NCBI GenBank assembly: GCA_032209605.1
Contig: JASFXZ010000001.1
Location: 8,867,703-8,931,702 of the forward strand
Length of the DNA: 64,000 bases
Reading direction: 5' to 3'
Source of the DNA: Mactromeris polynyma
Taxonomy: Eukaryota; Mollusca; Bivalvia; Venerida; Mactridae
Shown: positions 1-15,100 of the stretch, piece by piece
How the letters are laid out: each line of letters starts with the position of its first letter
Position numbering within the stretch: the first letter of the stretch is position 1
Translations under genes and position numbers: made by a program
The notes under the pieces: model-generated
Told to the model about the DNA's origin: nothing
Seen by the model: the letters and a program-made list of their open reading frames with translations, nothing else
The model's database searches: none

Positions 1-147
1 GTGCCAACAATGAACTGTACAGACTATTCACAGATACATCAGTGGCTGCAGTGAAACATGATAGTTTATTCTCATTCTATACAACATCTCAGATAAAATA
101 TGATGATGTCATTGATGTTCAACAACATCTCGACCAGATATGGATTG
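1..147 (+). CDS. first visible exon, N-terminal to the LamG domain
   Basis: Only the frame starting at base 3 is open; it reads from NNELYRLF to DQIWI and reaches the donor at 148 in phase 1, joining the exon at 560. A stop follows soon after the donor. The peptide precedes the first LamG domain, where Caspr proteins carry a fibrinogen-like region, but I do not see clear similarity to that region. It could be the end of that domain, a linker, or part of an upstream LamG. Confidence 0.6.
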
Positions 148-3100
148 GTATGGCTCGGTTTTTATATTAATTTTTTTCACCTTTTTTTTACAGTGCCATT
201 AGTATTATTTTTTGTAATTGTTGGAAATTATTTTAGTTATCAATAACTTTAAGTGACTTAGGGAACTTCTGTGGAAGTATAATTTATACTAGTCATGTAC
301 AATTATGTCTCACAAAAAAACAGGATATTTTTAAAGAGCTTGATATTGTGCCATAAATGATGCCAAAAACTCCAAATTGACCCAAATTGAGGTATGGCCT
401 TGCAGAAATGAGGCAATGGCATGCATGCAAATTTATGAACCTTTTCATACGGAAAGCGATCATTTAGTCGATTGGTGCCCAAACAATATGAGAGATCAAT
501 TAGTGCCTGTTTGCTGGTTGTGTTAGTAATATCAATTCAATCTGTTGTTTTGTTTGTAGACATGATTGACTCTGTTGTGACATTCAGTAAGACCAATGCG
601 ACCTTGCAGCTCCCTACATTTGAAGGTGAAGGTGATATTTGGTTCCAGTTTAAAACAACAGCATCAAATGGTGTGATGATTCACAATACTGGCGACACAG
701 AGAATAACTTTATTCAGATAAGACTGACTAGTGAGTATTTTGTTGCAGAAACGATTTGCAGAATAAGCTACATTCCCAAATATATGAATTTCATGAGGAG
801 TAAAATTTGGCCAACTACTTCTTTTTTTGTGTTAATTACATAGCAAAACTGAAAGTATAACATTGGAAACATTGAACCTCACAGGACAACATGAAAATTT
901 GTGACAAGCCTTGCAAAAATATCTTATTCTACTGTGTATTCATGTTAAACATTGGCTTAAACATCATCAAAATGTTGATACAGTGTGTACTGTCTATAAA
1001 GACACTTGTTCATCATGACCTAATATCTCGCACGAACTGACTTGTTATAATCCTACAGAAGTACTATGATAACCTACATAAAGATGCATGAAATATCTGA
1101 CACTGTTCGTTGGCCCCGTTTATGCTGATTGTATGTAATTCTTAAGTCCTGTTTCTGAAGTTATAATAATGATGCAAGTATAAAATAGTTTTGAGGGAAT
1201 CTTAAATTACATTCACTTTTGTCTTCCTGTCGACCATAGAATAACAATTCCAGCATATGCTATGTAGCCTATATATCAGTAATTATCTTGCATATGAAAT
1301 CTGTAGGATATATTATGAATTATAATGAATTCCTGCATTATCTGACTACGTACATTATCAGACATTTAGTGTCAGCACCAAGGGGCCATGTGTCATCATT
1401 GGCAGGTTATACCAGAATTTCACTTGATTACATATTCACCATTATTTAATCACTAACTGGCTTTTGTGTAGATGGTGACAGTATACAGTTCAGCTACAAT
1501 TTTGGAATGGGTGTCCAAGAATTGGAATACACAGCTGTAAATGGACTTAACAACAATGAATGGCATACAGTCCATGTAGAACTAACCTCTAAGCAAGCTC
1601 GGCTACGTGTTGACAGCTTCCCTGTTGCTGTACAAGATGAACTCCTGAACGATATTACCCGTCTTCTGCACCTTACGAAGCCACTATTTGTCGGGGCTGC
1701 CATGGATAAAACTGACGGTTATGTTGGCTGTTTAAGAGGATTGAGAGTGAAAGGTCAACTTATGAATATGAGAGGTCAAGTGAAAAATGGGGGACATAAC
1801 TCTGGCGTCCAAGAAGGTAAATAATCTCTTGACTCAAAGTGACAACGAATTTTAGTAATTATTAACATATTAACACCCACTGTATATTGGTTTGTTTTGT
1901 ATATACAAGATCAGCATTAATATAAGGATGCTATGGGCTTGTTTCGCTTCACATCATCTGTCTTCGGCAATCAGACTGAATATGATCAAACATTTCCTAA
2001 TGTTTATAAAACTGCACAGATTTATCTGTCTCAATGTAATCTAGATTAAGTTGAAAACTGGCGTATGTGTAGTTGAAATGTAGGTCATTAGGTCAAATAA
2101 TTGAAAAAACCTTGTTAATGCTGTAGATATCACTTGTTGTACCTGACTTGTATCTAAGTTGTACAGAAGTAGTCTTTATCAAAGTTAGCTTAAGTGGTAT
2201 ACTCAAATATTTTGTGTCAAAAACTAGGTCATCGGGTCAAATCAGCAAAACGTATTAATGCACTCTTGAGGCCACATGCTTTATTTTGGGTAAAAATCTA
2301 GGTTGCTTGGTCAAGTTACAGGATAACCTTCTTCAAATTGTATTGGCCACCTTTTCTATATGAACAACGTGAAAGGTGGTGAACATCTTTGCCTCAGTAA
2401 AATCTAAGTCTAGTTTGAAACTCATTTGTGTGGGGTCAAAAACTAGGCCATTAGATCAGATTTTCGAAAAAAAACTTTTAAAACTCTTTGAGGCCATAGT
2501 TTCCACTTGAAATGTCAGAATGTGACTTTGAATGAATTCCACTCATATCAGTCATACGGGGCCACCATGAACCCCTTTTGTTTTCTATAGAGCTTCCATA
2601 GAAGGTAAGTAAGCATGTTAATGTATTTAATGCTGTGTAACCTAATTGAATGTTATTTTTACATGATCATTACAGGTTGTGTTGCAAAGTGTGACAATAA
2701 TCCTTGCTTTAATGATGGTATATGTAGAGGAGGATATGATCATTATACATGTGACTGTGAGAACACTCCATTCAGTGGCAAGCTATGCTCGAGAGGTACA
2801 ACTTTATTCTAGTATATTAGTTCAGATATATTACACTTCAAGAGATGTTTGGTGATTAAAGTGTCAGTCTTATGTTGTATCCCAGGATACAAAAGCTTGA
2901 TATATGAATGCATAGTCCTTGTCTATCCCATTCAAATGATTTGTTACTGTACGTAGTGAGACAAATCATCATCTCATTTGTAAAGTTACATTTGGTTGGC
3001 TAATGCGAAAGGAATTGGCCAGTAATGAAACACTTTACAAATTTTTCTACGTAAGTATTTTCAAGTTGTGACTGTAAGTGAAGTGTAATTTCCATAATTA

Positions 3101-6100
3101 TGTTCCATTGATATTCAGAGCTTACAACTGTAATACTCAATTTTGTATCTTTTTTTCCAGAGGTGGGTGTTAGTATGATGCCTAACTACAGGATTACATA
3201 TGACATTGATGGTGTTCAAGGATTACCTACCACTGATTTAATGTATATGAGAGTTGGTTTTAACACCAAGAAGAAACAAGGAATTTTATTCCAGATAAGA
3301 AGTGAATTCAACGATGACTATATCTCTTTGAGCATGAACAACAATGGTTAGTATTGTACTTGTTCTTGCTGCTATGAGAGGTGTCACAATACCCATGAAG
3401 CATACCTTGACGTAATGCTTTTCATCGGCAATATATTGCAATATGAACCACAATATATTGCTTCATTGACCTAAGCTATGACTGAAGAAAAATGCTATGA
3501 CTGAAGAAAAATAAGCTAAAGCAAACAGTGTTCTGTCACATCTCAGTAATATGAGGTTTTTATGACTATATGATTTCATGTCATAAAAAACAGTGCATTT
3601 GCATCATATTGCGGTACAATACAGTTTGGCTGCATATCGCAAAATAAAAATACACTGGTGTATGGTACCCCTTTTCTTACATATGCTTGTCCAAATTTGT
3701 TAGCATGCAAGCACTTTCATTTGTGTTATCACACTTAAATGACCACATTTTACAATCAACAATTGACGACTATTCTGTTTGACTATTTTATAGTTATATT
3801 GTTTTTCTTTAATTGTCATTTTTACCAGTTAATTTATGCCAATCATGTTGGTTTTTTTTAAAAAGTCAATGGGTACATTACCGATAACCGAAAAACATTT
3901 GTTGTATGTACAAGAGAATTTCCTTGACAACTTTCAGGTGGAGTGAAGTTATTTATTGATGTGGGCTTTGAGAGATCGGAAATGAACTCTGCTATATTAA
4001 ACAATTTTGATCTCTCAGATGGTAAGAATCATGAGGTCATTATACGAAGAGAAGAAAATGGTAGAGAAGTCCATCTCCAGGTATGTGTGTGATCAATGCG
4101 TTTGCTACCTTGACAGTATGGTAAAACCTCACTTAGGATTACCTTGACAGTATGGTAAAACCTCACTTAGGATTACCTTGACAGTATGGTAAAACCTTAC
4201 TTAGGATTACCTTGAGAGTACGGTAAAACCTCACTTAAGATTACCTTGACAGTATGGTAAAACCTCACTTAGGATTACCTTGACAGTATGGTAAAACCTC
4301 ACTTAGGATTACCTTGACAGTATGGTAAAACCTCACTTAGGATTACCTTGACAGTATGGTAAAACCTCACTTAGGATTACCTTGACAGTATGGTAAAACC
4401 TCACTTAGGATCACCTTGAGAGTACGGTAAAACCTCACTTAAGATTACCTTGACAGTATGGTAAAACCTTACTTAGGATCACCTTGAGAGTATGGTAAAA
4501 CCTTACTTAGGATCACCTTGACAGTACGGTAAAAACACACTTAGGATCACCTTGACAGTACCGTAAAACCTCACTTAGGATCACCTTGACAGTACCATAA
4601 AACCTCACTTAGGATCACCTTGACAGTACCGTAAAACCTCACTTAGGATCACCTTGACAGTACCGTAAAACCTCACTTAGGATCACCTTGATAGTACCAT
4701 AAAACCTCACTTAGGATCTCCTTGATAGTACCGTAAAACCTCACTTAGGATTACCTTGACAGTACGGTAAAACCTCACTTAGGATTACCTTGACAGTATG
4801 GTAAAACCTCACTTAGGATTACCTTGACAGTATGGTAAAACCTCACTTAGGATTACCTTGACAGTATGGTAAAACCTCACTTAGGATCACCTTGAGAGTA
4901 CGGTAAAACCTCACTTAAGATTACCTTGACAGTATGGTAAAACCTCACTTAGGATCACCTTGAGAGTATGGTAAAACCTTACTTAGGATCACCTTGACAG
5001 TACGGTAAAACCACACTTAGGATCACCTTGACAGTACCGTAAAACCTCACTTAGGATCACCTTGACAGTACCATAAAACCTCACTTAGGATCACCTTGAC
5101 AGTACCGTAAAACCTCACTTAGGATCACCTTCACAGTACCGTAAAACCTCACTTAGGATCACCTTGATAGTACCGTAAAACCTCACTTAGGATCTCCTTG
5201 ATAGTACCGTAAAACCTCACTTAGGATTACCTTGACAGTACGGTAAAATCTCACTTAGGATTACCTTGACAGTATGGTAAAACCTCACTTAGGATCTCCT
5301 TGATAGTACCATAAAACCTCACTTAGGATCACCTTGACAGTACGGTAAAACCTCACTTAGGATCACCTTGACAGTACCGTAAAACCTCACTTAGGATCAC
5401 CTTGAAATTATGACCACCTCAATAATAAGACAATAATTATTTTCATGGACCAGATATTAATTTTTCTACCTCATTTCGACTTGATAATCGGACCACCTAC
5501 AACTGGAAAATGACTTCCTTCGTACCGACAGTGGCTTTATTATGGAGGTTTTACTGTATTATACTTTGTGTCATTGAATTAGAATAAAAGTCTAAGATTC
5601 ATTATGTGGGGGGTAAGAGCCGTAGGACTTAAATCTTGTTTGAATTCTTTGCAACTAATTTTGATTGGATCTGATGAATTCTTGATTGGAAATGGTATGT
5701 CATTTTCAGAACAAGCACAAGATTATTTTTTTCCAATTTATTGTTTTGTTTTGATGTAATGGTTCTAAAATATTATTCCTATATTGATCGTATTATTTTT
5801 CTAGGTTGATAATATTGCTCCAGTGATAGTAACATTGAGACAGAGTGTTGCTGACGCCATTTTGGTAAATGCAAAGTACCTCTACATTGGAAATAATGGT
5901 AATAACTTACGTTTTGTTAACAATGCTATTTGGGTTGTTTAAGCAAGATATGGCTAGATTTTGAAAGTGAATATTTTATGTAATAATTAATCACAGGATC
6001 CAGAATGGATACTCTAGAATGACTGACTGAGCTCTAAATGTTTTAACATTTTGGAATACTTAACTCTCGTGAGATGTGAATTGTTTCATGATTGATTCTG

Positions 6101-9100
6101 ATGATTTTAGTTATTCCATGCACTACTATGGTAATATTATCATTTATTGTAACATTGATATTGAACACTTACACGATAAATATGAATGTCTTTATATCTT
6201 TAAGTTGCAACTGCACTGAAATTTTACAACTATCTGGACAGTAATACCACCTCATTAATAATTTTTCTTTTATATATGAGATCGATTATTGGACCAACAC
6301 ATATCTAAGATCAACTTTCTTCGGACTTAATGGTCGTCTTATTAATGAGGTTACTGTGTTTTGTTAAACATGAGTATGTATGATTTCAGGCACTGAATCT
6401 TATAGAGGTTTTGAGGGATGTATATACCACATGCAGATTGACAGTATCTTTCCCCTAAAGAGGGCCTTCCAGGACCCTAGACCTACCTATATTAAACCTT
6501 TCCCATCAGGTAAAACATTTTAAATTTATTTTTTCTGTGAAAGTTTAAAATGTATGTTTTTACAATATGGCTGACTTTAGATTTGAATTAAATTCAGCAG
6601 AATGATTCAAAAAATGTCAAACATGTACACATATATTCCAGCTGTATACATACGTTAAAAAGGTGAACAAACCGTATCAGACAATGTGGATTATACTCGT
6701 ATGTACGTTGTTTCGTGTGCTTATAATTTGAGAAAGTCTGTTTGACGTTTATTTTGGCCCAGATTTCTTATTGATACTCACCTTTCTGCACCCAGATGCA
6801 AAAAATTATACCACTGAGTTTGTGGATTTGAGTGAGTGAAATGGATTACAATGTTTACCTGAGTGCTGCATTCTCTTTATGGTACTGTTTCTGTAGAATT
6901 TGAGTGTGAATCAAAGATTGAGTGTAAGTGCTGAGTATTATGGTAATAACCAAATATTTCCTTCAAATCTCGGACCCTCAAATCTCAGACCCTCAAATCT
7001 CGGACCCTCAAATCTCAGACCCTCAAATCTCAGACCCTCAAATCTCAGACCTTCAAATCTCAGACCCTTAAATCTCAGACCCTCAAATCGAGGACCCTCA
7101 AATCGAGGACCCTCAAATCTCAGACCTTCAAATCTCAGACCCTTAAATCTCAGACCCTCAAATCGAGGACCTTCAAATCAAGGACCCTCAAATCGAGGAC
7201 CCTCAAATCTCAGACCTTCAAATCTCAGACCCTTAAATCTCATACCCTCAAATCTCAGACCCTCAAATCTCAGACCCTCAAATTGTCCAACTCTGACTCA
7301 GCTGAGTAGATGGTGAGTGTAGAGTGGAGAATAACAGCTGTAATTCTGGGCCCTGTTCATCAATAGTGTGTTGCATAGAACAGCTTTAATTCTGGGCCCT
7401 GTTCATCAATAGTGTGTTGCATAGAACAGCTGTAATTCTGGGCCCTGTTCATCAATAGTGTGTTGCATAGAACAGCTGTAATTCTGGGCCCTGTTCATCA
7501 ATAGTGTGTTGCATAGAACAGAATGATATCTTAACCAAAGAATGTTTTATAATTCTTTTATAATGAAAAAAAATTATACTAATTATAATAATACTATTCC
7601 CAGACAAGTGAATATATTAGCATTACAATAATTCTGGATGTTTTATTACAGTCAATACTTATTTGTGATCATGAAAACTATATTTCAGACAAGATTAATG
7701 AGAGTATGTGCGGTTTTGTGGAAAACACCCGAGAGCCTGACCCTAAAGTTCTACCATGTACGTAATTGTTTATTTCTAAATAGGTTCTCAGTATTAAGTT
7801 TGATGCTTTTGAATTTCTTATAGAAAATTGAATGATCTTCGACCTTTGTTGCAAGTGCTAAAGCTAAAGTGGAAACAAAATTGACTTCCTTATGAAGTAA
7901 AGCATGTGATTGAGAAAAAGTTTGACCCTGATTATCATAGTAACTAATTGTTAAAAATGTTGGTTACTTAGATGTAGAATTGCCTTTTATCTTTTTAAAA
8001 GATGTCTGTGTGTAAAATAAAGACATGTCATTCAAATTCTTTGCTAAGTTTAGAATATTTTTAATTGATCCTAGTATGATCTGATTTTAGAATGTATACC
8101 ATTAAAAGGTTACAAATGTACCATTTGTGTTTTCAGCATTGAATGCAGCTATTATTGCACAGGAAAACTTTGTCCACAAACAGAAGTAAGTGATCTCTCT
8201 ATCTGCTTAAAACATAAATGAAAGCTGTTTTAGTACATTAGAGTAATTTTAAATCACCATTCTTTGGAATTGCACCTTAGTATATAGATGATCAGAAATG
8301 TACATACTGTTGGTGTAATGACCCAGACATTTTCCAGTTCTGTTTTGATATCATAAGTACACCAGTCCTATCTTGAACCATGCTAGTCCTGGCTTGTTAT
8401 TATGAGTTTCTGGCTCCCTGCTTTCTAAAATGCAATTATGCATGAAGGAGAGTTTATGCCATAAATTATGCGTAATGTCCACTTTTATGTTTTGTATATT
8501 GTGTTATAAGAAATGTTTATTCCAGTTACATTCCCCTATACTGTGTTTGAATTTAATTTCAGGGGTCTTGTTTCTAAGGTTACCTATCAGTTGTCGTATA
8601 ATGGCAATCAGCTGGCCCCTAATGACATTAAAGCAGTGAACATCAATACCTTAAGGAGTAGTTTGACATCAGCAAATCTGAATGAAAATTACACCGTACT
8701 TGACAAGATGGAGGTAAATATCAGAACTATAATAAAAACATACGCTAGAAACAATGCTAATATCGTGGCGCAGTCTGTCCCATTAATTCATAAGGGACAC
8801 AGCAAGGCCACTAATTCACAAACTAGTAGAACTAATCATATGATTCCTGTAATTATTCAAATAAAGCAGATCTATTTTATGTTGAGCAATCATGTGGAGA
8901 AGTTGCTATTTGCTCATAAGGAGCATATTTATTCTTGAAGATTGGCTTTGTTTTTCTCCTAAAAAATGAACTGAGAATCTTAAGAAGTGTTTTTGGAGTA
9001 ACAAGTAAACCAGATGTAAGCATATAGAGCTTGTTTGGTGGTTACAAGGTACCCTCTCACGAGTGGTCAACCCTTCAGCAACAACCTCTCTTCAACAATA

Positions 9101-12100
9101 GTATAAATTTTTCAATTTTGTAGAAAGAATTTACTATCAATTTAATTGTTGAATTTGTGTCTCTGAAAGGATGTTACCCTGCAGAGTTTCCACTGGAAAC
9201 ATTTTGGTCAATATAAACTCAAATGCTCTTCTAATACGTCACTATTACATTTGCATATTTCTAAAATGAATGAAAATTCTCAACCAAATATGAGGCACTT
9301 CTTAAAGACCAATCTCACAATTTATGAATGATGAAAATGCTCGCATGGACAACTGCATACCAATCATCAACCAGTTATGGTTTGACAAGGAATATATATT
9401 CCTAAATATAATCATTGACAATTAAGATAGGTTGAGCAATAAGAAAAGTGGATCACTGCAGTGGTACAGACGTTTGATGGAGTAGTAAGCCATTTGTTCA
9501 CATTGAGACTAACTTCATTGACAAACAGTATAATACCATTATACATCTAGACTTGGTAATTTATTTTCTAGGTAAGCGGAATCATGAAATACGAACAGCT
9601 GTTCAAAATCGTCATGGAGAGACCTTTGCTGGACATTGATAGAAGTGACTTCCAAAAACAACTACAACAAGCTTGGAATGACTTTAGAAATGGTAAAAAT
9701 GATAACTGTTTGAATAACAGTTCTTGCAATAACTCTTTCACGATACATGTTCCACCCTTTTCAGTTTCTTTTTGATTCCTATAGCAATGCTACTGTCAGT
9801 TTCAGTTCTTTGAGATGTTTATATCTGCCAAATATTGCGTATGATTTATGTTAGATTTACCTATTCAGCAATATTCATCATTCATACCGTTGAGATAAAC
9901 ATGTATGATGTTTTTTTAACAGAATGGAACCATCACTGGAAAGTACATACTTAAAGGGGGATGTGTTATTTATTCATTTTCAGATGTCCAGTTACATGTT
10001 GAAATACAGGAACAGGAAGAGGTTACTTTCACATTGTCAGGGTAAATACTATGTTGTATAAATAAACACATCTACTTTTAGAAAATAACAACATAATAAG
10101 AAATTCAATCTGTAGTGGATAAGATGTCAGCTGTGCAACCTTGAGGTTGTCTGTTTGCAACTGGCAAAGGTCATGACCTCACTGTCCCAGAGGACACCAG
10201 TACTGGTTTTTCCAGGAGGTGGAATTGTTTGAGTATGTATAAATGCATTATGTTTATCCACACAAGCCTTAATTAGTTGGTAAATATAACACTTACTTCT
10301 TCCAGTGCTGATAATTGCTATCAACCCATAAAACAGTGATAAACTGTGAAGCTCTGATGCAGCAGTTGTAACAATGTCATCTAATATTTTTATGTGATAA
10401 GCGACATTTTTTTGCCTGTCAGAAACTGGAAGATGTATCACATATATCTCTTTGATCTTCTTGATTCATTGGTTACTATTTCGAAGGCTGGAATAAAATA
10501 ATCAGGTGACATCTTTACTAATTCACTTAGGTCTTTGATCATTCTCATACACACAAATACAGTTGTTAACAAATGCTTTTAATTCATATTTGTGTACAGG
10601 AAGCAGATGTGGAGAGTTTTATACTCGGTGACCAGTGGTCTGCAGACATACAATGCCCAAATAGTGGACAACATCAGTATGACTGTACTTAAAGCACATA
10701 TCACTATGGTAGCGTCTGGAACAAGCTTGAAATATTCCGACACATTCTCGAATGATGAACAGAATCTCACACGGTATAAATTGATGTTTTCACTGAAAAT
10801 TGATTTGAGTTGTTTTATGACAAAACCTGTTTTAGTGACATTCGTTATCACGTCAAGTATTTCCAAATGAGAGTTTAAATGTCGCAAACTGAGCATATTC
10901 TCAGAAATTTCTGGGTGTTTTAATTTTGATTCATATAAATTCAATTTATGTGAAATTTTGTAAATGCTTTAAGGAGTTATTGGAATCAGTTTGATGTTTT
11001 ATAGTACAACGTTAGTGTAGAAATAGATGTGGACTGCATTGCTTCAAGATTGCCAGAATTCAACTAGCTGCCATAATTTGTCAATAATAATTTATTGAAA
11101 TTTGAATAAATCGTTTTATCATGTGTTTGCGATTCATTATCGTGGCAAACATTTTATTTACATTTTTCTTTTTTCTAGGAACTCAGAACTGTTTGTTTTG
11201 TACACCAATGGTCGTATCGGAGATGTAAACAAGGCTAAGTTTGCTAATGGCCTGAAAAATGCATGGAATGAGAAATATGTTGCCAACAAACTGACTGACG
11301 TAACCATTGTCCTGGAAGAAGAGGCTTTGGATGAAACAATGTAAGAAAATGTTGACATTATTTGTATTCTTCCATGGTTCATTCTGTTAACCCAGTCAAC
11401 ATTGTACGGGGACTCAGTGGTCGAGTGGTTATGGCGGCTGACTTCAAACCACTTGCCCCTCACTGCTGTGGGTTTGAATACCACCCAGGATGTAGAATTT
11501 GTTTGTGTAGATCTATCTAGCTGGCCTACGGAGAGCTGGTAGTTCTACCCAGGTGCTTGCCTTTGCCCAAAATAATGCTGGAGGGGATATTTAGGGTGTT
11601 CCTCCACCCTACTTGTTTGAAAGGTCTCTACCCGGGCCATATATGTGATTTAAAGCCCCATTACAAAAAAATCTAAATTGTCAGTACACATTTTTGTATC
11701 AACAGTTTAAAGAGGATTTTTGCTTGAATATTTTCTATATTTTGTGTGGTGTCTGGCAGTCAATGTGTTTCTTTCTATGTTTATGGCTATAGATTTGGAT
11801 TATGAATGTGGGATATGTAAATAGTATTACTTGTTGCCAACAAAACTTAAAAATGTATCAATATTAAAATATTTAGAATATTTGAATTTGGACAGTTGGC
11901 TGAGGATTGTTCAGTATGAAGAGGTTACATTAAGATCAGTGGTCAAGGCATTAAGGTCAGGGGTCAGATGCTTAAGTTCCCGCTATGTATCTCTATTAGT
12001 GGTTATTTATCTATAAATAATGATTTTATATTGCAGCAATGTTAAAATTATAAATGTATATGTTTGGTGTTATTACAGGGCTAACACTCAATGGAAACTG

Positions 12101-15100
12101 ATGTATGAAGTCACAACAAGTGGTACATTACCTCCTTCAACTGCACGGAACACTCGTGCCTTGCCTGTCAGTTATGTACAGAAGAATGTTATAGTTAGCA
12201 ATGTACTAGGGGAACAGTACTCAATCATTGATGACAGTAGACATTCATTTGTCAGTGTTTCAAAGACATTTGGAATTGTGCTGTCACAGAAACTGTACAA
12301 AGTTGATACTGCAAACATTGTCAGAGTGATTCAAAATGCTGTATCTTCCAGGATTTCTGGTTAGTCAACTACTTGATTATTTATCAAAATTTTATTCTAT
12401 AATACTCAGTTAAATGGGTTTGAGCCAACTGTGGAATTTGCAACAATGTGTTGGGTCAAACTTATTTGTTGTTCAGATTTGAATATATTTTGATATTTAC
12501 AACTTGATTAGTTGGTAAGTTAGATTATGGCAATAAATGTTGACACATAAGAATTTATAATTAAATTGTGTAACATTCAGATTTCAGTAATTTAGCTTAC
12601 TCATGAGCTTGCTGAGACATCTGTACACAACCAGTATGCACATAGGAAATGAGATAACTGGTCAGTTTTCTGCAGTAAGACAATATTAAATGTACATTGG
12701 TTGACATATTTTCAGGTGTTGCAGCTGATGAAATCATTGTGACTGTCAATAGTCAGGATAAAGTTGTTTCTACCACACAAAGGTATGCTACATTATTTAC
12801 TGGTCAGAAGAGCTGACCGGCCATTTTGTATTTTTGAGAATCTTCACTACGGTATGATTTAAGTGAACGGAAAGAATGAATGTAATTTTGACAGGTTTAC
12901 ATTGATGTTATGGACAGCTCAATTCATTTGAATCAGCAATGTTTCTAGCTTACTGCAATTAGAATTGACAGAAAATGAATCCATTAGCTTTTTACAAACT
13001 TTTTGAAAAATAACTCGTTAGTTATCACTCTTGCCTTGTATGGTATTATTTTGATACTAAGGTATGAACCTGGCTTCATGTGTAACTTTGCTTGTCCATG
13101 CTATTTTTAAACATTTAGCATTTGAATTGTAAATCTTAGGTCAACAGCTTCATATCATTTCAGTGTCTGTTAGTCAGTGGATAATTACAAAATATTTTCT
13201 ATTTACAGTAAAGTAGGGTGGTCAATGAATTACATAGTGAAACATAACAATGCTGTTATTGATGCATCCACACAACCACAGCTATCTATAGCCACCATAC
13301 AAGCTGGTATTAACTTTACTTCACCAAGGAATAGATCATATTCCGTGCTGTCTACAACATTGAATGGAAAATTGGACGGATTCAGAAAATCTAGTGAACA
13401 GTTTACTGCAGCTTTTGTTGGTTTACTACCAACTTACACTACATCGAAACTCGCACCAGTTCTCAAAGAAACTTGGGAGACAGTCTTGACAAGTATGAAG
13501 TTTAATAAGATTTGATTTATCATGATGCTCCCTGAAGTAGGAGCATATCGAGGGCTCAACGCAACACTGTCGTAACTCCTATATAAATACTTTGGAGTTA
13601 CGACTGTCCATGCTATAATGCATGTGTCTGTCCCATTTTATGGTCCACGCTATTTCTCAGCAACCACCGAAATCGAAGTCGATGAAACTTAATGGTAAGC
13701 TTCACTACCAAGAGGAGACTACCATATTGTTGGTATATACTTAAAGCCCAATCCTCATGTACATACTTCAGGGAGCATCCATCGATCTACTGATATCCTT
13801 GCTGTATGTAAGATTGGTTGTATAAAGAGTTTGGTTTAACTCATTCTGAAATTATTTACTGTTGTATGTCATTCTTCAATAATCAAGATTGAGGTTTCTG
13901 TTCTTTGTGTTCCCATGCCAATGCAACTTGTTATTTTTAAATGCTATCTCCAGGGATTTTGCATTGATTAACTGTAAGTTACTTCAGATGAAGAGTTGGA
14001 ATGGGGTCTGGCCTCACACAGGAAAAGTATGGGGGGGGGGGGGGAATGGATGAAAATAAATAGGAATATTTGTGAGGATTATTCAAACCACTATGAATAT
14101 AAAATGCTATAGATTACAACAGGAAATGAATAAGCATGAAGCTACCACTTACCCACTTAAGGCTTATGTTTTATTACATTATTTGAAGTGCGGGTGTTAG
14201 ATATTTTCTCGATTTGTTCTTTACAGTTTACACAAATGAGTATTCAAGTATGCCACAATATGAGGCCCATCTATGAACCAAAATTATCTCTAAATGTTCT
14301 AAAACTGTTCTTTTCTTGGCTGATATTTTGATTATGAAAACTTCAGTATGATTATTACTGAATATTTTACGTTGGGTGCAGTTATTGTTATCATGAATTT
14401 CAGATATTCCTTAAACACTGTCTATCATTGAGTTGGAAAAATAAAATTGGATTTGATTTTCTCTTGTTTTTATTTCAGATACCAAAATTTCGATTCAGGA
14501 AGTCAGACAAGAAGAGTATATAGGTCAAAATGGGTGAGTGTTTACAGTGTCTGTCCTGAAGTCCTGATTACTGGCTGATTGTCCTTGTGCTGTCAGAATT
14601 GTTTGTTATTGGTTTTAAATACATTAAATTTCCAGCATTTTTTTAAAAAGATTTAACAGCAATTACAACATGTGTTTTCATTCATTCTACTGATTTAATT
14701 AAAACGTCAGTAACATTATGTCAGTATCAAACTTGTATGTAGACTTACATTGACTTTTAAGAGAAATTTATATACTAGTAAGGCCTGAGCTATTTTTTCC
14801 AATTTGTTAGTTCTATATTATATTGTTTGTAGACGTTTATAAACAGGTCATTATATACACGAAGATAAAATACTGTTTTAACTAAGTTTCAGGACTGTAA
14901 AATGAATACATTACACAACTGTTGATATCTTACATGTATAAACCCAATTCGATAATGCTTTCATTATCGATTTATCCATTATTTCGGGTATTGGGTGGGC
15001 AGGTTGTTTAAATAATATTTTCAATTATGAACGGATGAATAGGTTGTATACAACACCCCTATACTCGATATTTAGGTAAACACGATAATGAAAGAAATAG

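Noticed and set aside
4107..5404. CRISPR-like array of regular repeats
   Set aside because: There are no unique spacers; the 34-bp units are directly adjacent, in a eukaryotic intron.
6900..7316. 138-codon open frame with NLRPS repeats
   Set aside because: It is a 15-bp tandem repeat read in a frame different from the coding exon at 6897-6923, which splices out before the array.
8137..8185. Cys-rich reading of this exon (IECSYYCTGKLC)
   Set aside because: It needs a different upstream donor and leaves the next exon in a frame with a stop. The phase 1 to 2 reading is the only continuous one.
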